A stretch of DNA of 64,000 bases from CBDDHT01 sp965227905 (GTDB lineage: Bacteria > Pseudomonadota > Alphaproteobacteria > Rhizobiales > Methyloligellaceae). The translations under genes were made by a program, and so were the position numbers. The notes below the pieces were generated by a model that was not told the origin of the DNA, did no database searches, and saw only the letters and a list, made by a program, of their open reading frames with translations. Within the stretch, counting starts at the first letter, position 1. The number at the start of each line of letters is the position of its first letter. Location: contig OZ245780.1 in NCBI GenBank assembly GCA_965227905.1, positions 6,115,886 through 6,179,885 of the forward strand, read 5' to 3'. Positions 60,953 to 64,000 of the stretch are shown here, one piece after another.

Positions 60953-62449
60953 ATGCGCATTGATCTGCCAGACTATCTCGTTTCAGGCGAAATCGCCCGC
61001 CTTATTCCGGTCGCCGCCGCAAGCCAAAAGGAAAAACACGCGGCATCGGTATTGCTGGCAACGCTCTCAATTGTTCAGCCTTTTGCACGCGACGTGTTGG
61101 CGATGTTCAACCGGCGTGTCGGCCCAATGACTCGGGTCAAAGCGTTTACAGAGGTCGTGTTCAAGAAGAACAAAATTGACGATTCAAACGACCGTCCCGA
61201 CGGACTACTAGTGGTCGAAACTTCCAGAAGTGAATGGAAAGCATTGATTGAGGCCAAGATCGGCCCGAGCCGAATCGAGCCTGATCAAATCGCACGATAT
61301 GTCCAATTGGCGCGCGATAACGGAATTGACGCGGTTATCTCGATTTCGAACGAATTGACTGCAATCCCAGAGCAGACACCCTATGACTTCTCCTCCCGTT
61401 CAAACGGTTCTGTTGCGCTCTATCATTTGTCATGGATGAGGCTTGTTACGCAGGCGACCCTGCTCTCAGGAAGTGACGAATCCTTCGATACCGAACAATA
61501 CTATCTACTAAAAGAAATGCTGCGCTACTTTTCCCATGCGAGCGTTGATGTTCGCGGGTTCCATCAGATGAACCCGGAATGGAGTGCATTGACATCGAAA
61601 ATACATGCTGGTGCGCTGATCTCGGACAGTGATCACGACGTCGTCAACACCGTGAAAGGCTGGCATCAAGAGCAACAGGATATCTGCCTGATTCTAAGTC
61701 GGAAGCTTTCAGTACCTGTCAATCTTCGCCTGAAAAAGTCGCACAAAGATAGCCAAAGTAAGAGGATTACCGATGAAGCTGTCGAGCTTGCAAGCACGAA
61801 AAAACTAAAAGCGGCGTTCAATGTCCCAAATCTATCGGGACCGATTGAAGTCATCGCCGACATACTGAGACGAAATGTACTCTGCCGGATGTCAGTCGAT
61901 GCCCCTGAGGACAGGCAAAGGTACACGTCTCGGCTCAATTGGCTGCTACGTCAGTTGCCAAACGATTGCGACGCGGCTTTGGCAATAAATATTCTTTGGA
62001 AAGGTGGTGGAGAGACATTCGGCCATGTGGCCGAGTTGAGAGAATTTCCCGAGACTGCCGATATCGGCCGACCAGGCGCCTTGCCGAAAGGGTTCGTGAT
62101 CAGTTTGGCGACGGATCTGGAGCGCAAGTTTTTCGGACCAAAAACCTTCATAGATGGCCTCGAAGCTGCGGTTCCACGTTTTTACGACAATGCCGCGAGG
62201 CACATCCAAGCTTGGCAAGCGCAACCACCTCGTGGACCGGTGGGCGATAGCGATGAAACATTGGCAGAGACTGTCGATCGAATTCCCGAAACTGCCAAAA
62301 CGACCAGTAAGATAATCCGGCGCGGGCAGATCGGAGACCGCTCTTTCGCTATATTTGCTGATGGGTCGATCGAGGTCGAAACACCTCATGGAACAAAATG
62401 GTTCGAGGACATTTCTGCTCTGCGATCGTTCACCGGAGTTGGTGCATAG
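60953..62449 (+). CDS. Unrecognised 498-residue protein with N-terminal PD-(D/E)XK-like motif
   Basis: Residues 60-135 have the restriction-endonuclease-like pattern: RPDGLLVVETSRSEWKALIEAKIG (PD at 82-83, E-x-K at 100-102), followed by DQIARYVQLARDNGIDAVISISNE as in Holliday-resolvase-like folds. The remaining 360 residues show no known domain; a basic stretch LRLKKSHKDSQSKR lies near 260 and the C-terminus has IGDRSFAIFADGSIEVETPHG, a small beta element. The gene is AT-richer than the flanks and divergent from the 59963 nuclease-like gene. No methyltransferase partner is adjacent. A role in DNA processing or phage defence is inference only. Confidence 0.65.
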   Translation: MRIDLPDYLVSGEIARLIPVAAASQKEKHAASVLLATLSIVQPFARDVLAMFNRRVGPMTRVKAFTEVVFKKNKIDDSNDRPDGLLVVETSRSEWKALIEAKIGPSRIEPDQIARYVQLARDNGIDAVISISNELTAIPEQTPYDFSSRSNGSVALYHLSWMRLVTQATLLSGSDESFDTEQYYLLKEMLRYFSHASVDVRGFHQMNPEWSALTSKIHAGALISDSDHDVVNTVKGWHQEQQDICLILSRKLSVPVNLRLKKSHKDSQSKRITDEAVELASTKKLKAAFNVPNLSGPIEVIADILRRNVLCRMSVDAPEDRQRYTSRLNWLLRQLPNDCDAALAINILWKGGGETFGHVAELREFPETADIGRPGALPKGFVISLATDLERKFFGPKTFIDGLEAAVPRFYDNAARHIQAWQAQPPRGPVGDSDETLAETVDRIPETAKTTSKIIRRGQIGDRSFAIFADGSIEVETPHGTKWFEDISALRSFTGVGA

Positions 62450-62682
62450 GATCAATTTCCGGTCGAGTTGATGCCACCAATTACTATGTCCCCTGCCAAT
62501 AACCCATGCCCAAAACAAAATATATCACCAGCAAATCCCCGTTTTTCCCCGAATAACCTGTTTACCGCTTCGTAAAGTCCCTCGGCGTACAATGTCTCGT
62601 CGGCAGTCCTGCAGACACAGCAGGTATGCACCGCCAAACAGCTAAAGGGATCAGTGCCTGTTCCGATAAACGGGCCCGCCAC
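62450..62682. other. Gap between nuclease-motif gene and DUF2336 gene
   Basis: About 230 bp with no gene. It contains a short frame antisense (62452-62682), which encodes an unremarkable Cys-rich peptide and is probably spurious. The promoter of the DUF2336 gene should lie here. Confidence 0.4.
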
Positions 62683-64000
62683 ATGTCAGACCCGCTCCAG
62701 GTTCTCAAGGAACTTGCCTACCTCGCGCACGAATATAAGAGCGACGAGAGTCGGCGTGATTTGCTGCGCCGGGTCACGGACGTGTTTCTTGCCAGTCCCG
62801 GCGCCTATACCGAGCAGCAAAACCAGTATTTCGGCGAGATCCTGGAGACGATTGCCTATGATCTCGAAACGCAGATGCGCGAAGCGCTTGCCGTGCGCAT
62901 CGCCGATGAAGAACATATTCCGCGCAATCTGGTGCACCGGCTCGCGGCCGATGACATCTCTGTCGCGCGCCCCGTTCTCGAGCGAAGCCCGGCGCTGTCC
63001 CAGGACGATCTGATCGACCTGTCGCAGAACAGCAGCCAGGAACATCTCCTCGCGGTCACAAAACGATCGGACGTCGGCCAGCGGCTCTCGGCTGTTCTTG
63101 TCCGGCACGGCAAGGACCCGGTCGTCGATAGCCTGCTGCGAAACGAAGATGCCGACATCGCCGCCTCGACCATGCGCGATGTGGCCACCCGCGCGGTAAC
63201 GTCCGAAACGTTGCAATCCGCGCTGATCGAGCGGGAAGATGTGCCGCGCGACGTTCTTGTCGGCCTGCTTGACTATGTCTCCGACGGGCTCAAGCAATCG
63301 CTCTTTGCGCAGATCAGCGACACCGATCGGGCCTGCCTCGACGATATCGTCAAGAAGATGAAGCAGGAGGTTCAGGATAGCGACGAGACGCGGGCGGAAC
63401 GCTATATCACCGATCTGATCCGGCGCGGTGCGTTGAACGAGCAGATGCTGCTCCGCTTCGTGTTCGAAGAAAAGCCGATGGAGTTTCTCCTCACCCTCGG
63501 GCATCTGCTGGGCATCGACCAACAGGTCGTCAGCAAGCTGGTCTCTGAGAATTCCGGCCAGGCGCTTGCCATCGCCTGCCGGGCCTGCGGAATCAGTGCC
63601 GGCGCCTTCAAGGACATGGCGCTCAGCCCGATGACAAGCATTCCATCCGATGTTCGTCAGATCATGCCGCTCATTCGCGTCTACCGTCGCCTTTCCGAAG
63701 GCAATGCCCAGCGCGCCATGCGCTATTGGAAAATGCGAAACTTTGCCGGCGCGCGGCTGTCGACCGGCGCAGCGGTATCGATACCAGGACGCCTGAAGAG
63801 CGCGCCATTCAGGGCGAGCGCCGTAGCGGCCGGGACCGGCGCAAGGACGCTGCCTTCGCGGCCATGCGCGCGGCAGCAGCCGCGGCGGCGGCCGAGCAGG
63901 CCTAGAGGCGGTCTTCGCAGCCTTCGGTTCTCAAGATCTTTCCCCTCACCCAACCCTCTCCCCAGGGATAGGGCCAAAAGTCACCTGCCTTTGCTGCACA
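62683..64000 (+). CDS. DUF2336 domain protein, probable frameshift near its 3' end (continues past window)
   Basis: From the ATG at 62683 the frame is open to the window edge (439 codons). Residues 1-355 are a typical all-helical DUF2336 protein of Hyphomicrobiales (MSDPLQVLKELAYLAHEYKS, then RRDLLRRVTDVFL, RSDVGQRLSAVLVRHG, VPRDVLVGLLDYVSDGLKQ, LTLGHLLGIDQQVV, and IPSDVRQIMPLIRVYRRLSEGNAQRAMRYW). After about residue 355 the frame-0 peptide becomes Arg/Pro/Ser-rich and unlike a protein end. In the -1 frame the sequence reads RRSGRDRRKDAAFAAMRAAA and stops at TAG 63903-63905. A single-base indel near 63735-63770 (real or sequencing) is likely, and the true end is probably 63905. Function unknown; some DUF2336 proteins act in cell-envelope or cell-cycle regulation. 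Confidence 0.8.
   Translation, partial: MSDPLQVLKELAYLAHEYKSDESRRDLLRRVTDVFLASPGAYTEQQNQYFGEILETIAYDLETQMREALAVRIADEEHIPRNLVHRLAADDISVARPVLERSPALSQDDLIDLSQNSSQEHLLAVTKRSDVGQRLSAVLVRHGKDPVVDSLLRNEDADIAASTMRDVATRAVTSETLQSALIEREDVPRDVLVGLLDYVSDGLKQSLFAQISDTDRACLDDIVKKMKQEVQDSDETRAERYITDLIRRGALNEQMLLRFVFEEKPMEFLLTLGHLLGIDQQVVSKLVSENSGQALAIACRACGISAGAFKDMALSPMTSIPSDVRQIMPLIRVYRRLSEGNAQRAMRYWKMRNFAGARLSTGAAVSIPGRLKSAPFRASAVAAGTGARTLPSRPCARQQPRRRPSRPRGGLRSLRFSRSFPSPNPLPRDRAKSHLPLLH
63942..63973. repeat. CCCTCACCC...CTCTCCC palindrome, first half (cut by window end)
   Basis: Identical to the first 32 bases of the repeat at 55052-55146 except one base. It lies directly after the probable true end of the DUF2336 gene (63905) and reads through into the frame-0 extension. 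The rest of the element continues beyond the window or is truncated. Confidence 0.7.

Noticed and set aside
62686..63522. A 278-codon minus-strand frame
   Set aside because: Antisense to the DUF2336 gene, whose helical protein sequence is convincing in the plus direction.
1..64000. tRNA, rRNA, CRISPR arrays, intact IS elements
   Set aside because: No tRNA-like T-loop (GGTTCGAATCC) with acceptor pairing, no rRNA segments, no regularly spaced direct repeats and no transposase-like reading frame were found.

Overview
The window reads as chromosomal DNA of an alphaproteobacterium, most likely of the Hyphomicrobiales (Rhizobiales) type. The evidence is the LexA box of the form GTTC-N7-GTTC in front of an imuA-imuB-dnaE2 mutasome, the gene order (pyrF)-dnaJ-dnaK ... 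grpE-hrcA / rph-rdgB-hemW ... rsmI-yraN-gshB, a DUF1127 protein and a DUF2336 protein. Most of the DNA is GC-rich. Two stretches are clearly more AT-rich: about 38.9-40.6 kb and about 59.7-62.5 kb.

Layout. 1-14 kb is core housekeeping: pyrF (cut by the window edge), the heat-shock chaperones dnaJ, dnaK and grpE with their repressor hrcA, the alkylation-repair gene alkB, RNase PH, the NTP pyrophosphatase RdgB, the heme chaperone HemW, an LpoA-like lipoprotein, rsmI, yraN and glutathione synthetase. 14-34 kb is mixed metabolism: a cupin, a TPR-methyltransferase fusion, a membrane glycosyltransferase attached to a modABC molybdate transporter, a GST/FAH pair, a glyoxylate-linked reductase and a hydroxyaspartate aldolase-like enzyme, a TauE/SafE transporter, asnB, a CHAD protein, an FAD monooxygenase and an EamA transporter. 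34-39 kb holds thiO-thiS-thiG-thiE, with ggt directly upstream and no thiC. 39-41 kb is an AT-rich insert with an unrecognised lipoprotein and a small tandem-repeat secreted protein. 41-47.4 kb is the SOS mutagenesis module (imuA, imuB, dnaE2).

47.9-57 kb is the most interesting metabolic block. A TetR regulator, a small B12-binding mutase subunit, a large acyl-CoA mutase subunit and a MeaB GTPase are translationally coupled on the minus strand. Divergent from them are a HAD dehalogenase-like gene and a two-subunit TPP decarboxylase resembling sulfopyruvate decarboxylase. The latter is bracketed by two near-perfect 32-34 bp hairpins. A LysR regulator and an Ldh_2-family dehydrogenase follow. 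The mutase lacks the residues that normally select methylmalonyl-CoA, so its substrate is open.

57.7-64 kb has a PIF1/RecD-type helicase, then an AT-richer accessory segment with two divergent proteins carrying PD-(D/E)XK-like nuclease motifs, then a DUF2336 protein that appears frameshifted and runs off the window.

The window is also rich in palindromic repeats of at least four kinds: a dispersed CCGGACTTGATCCGG-type inverted repeat; a CCCTCACCC...CTCTCCC element, one copy of which lies in frame inside dnaE2; a pair of roughly 310-bp elements with long terminal inverted repeats flanking imuA-imuB; and the hairpin pair around the TPP decarboxylase. I saw no tRNA, rRNA, CRISPR array, intact insertion sequence or riboswitch.
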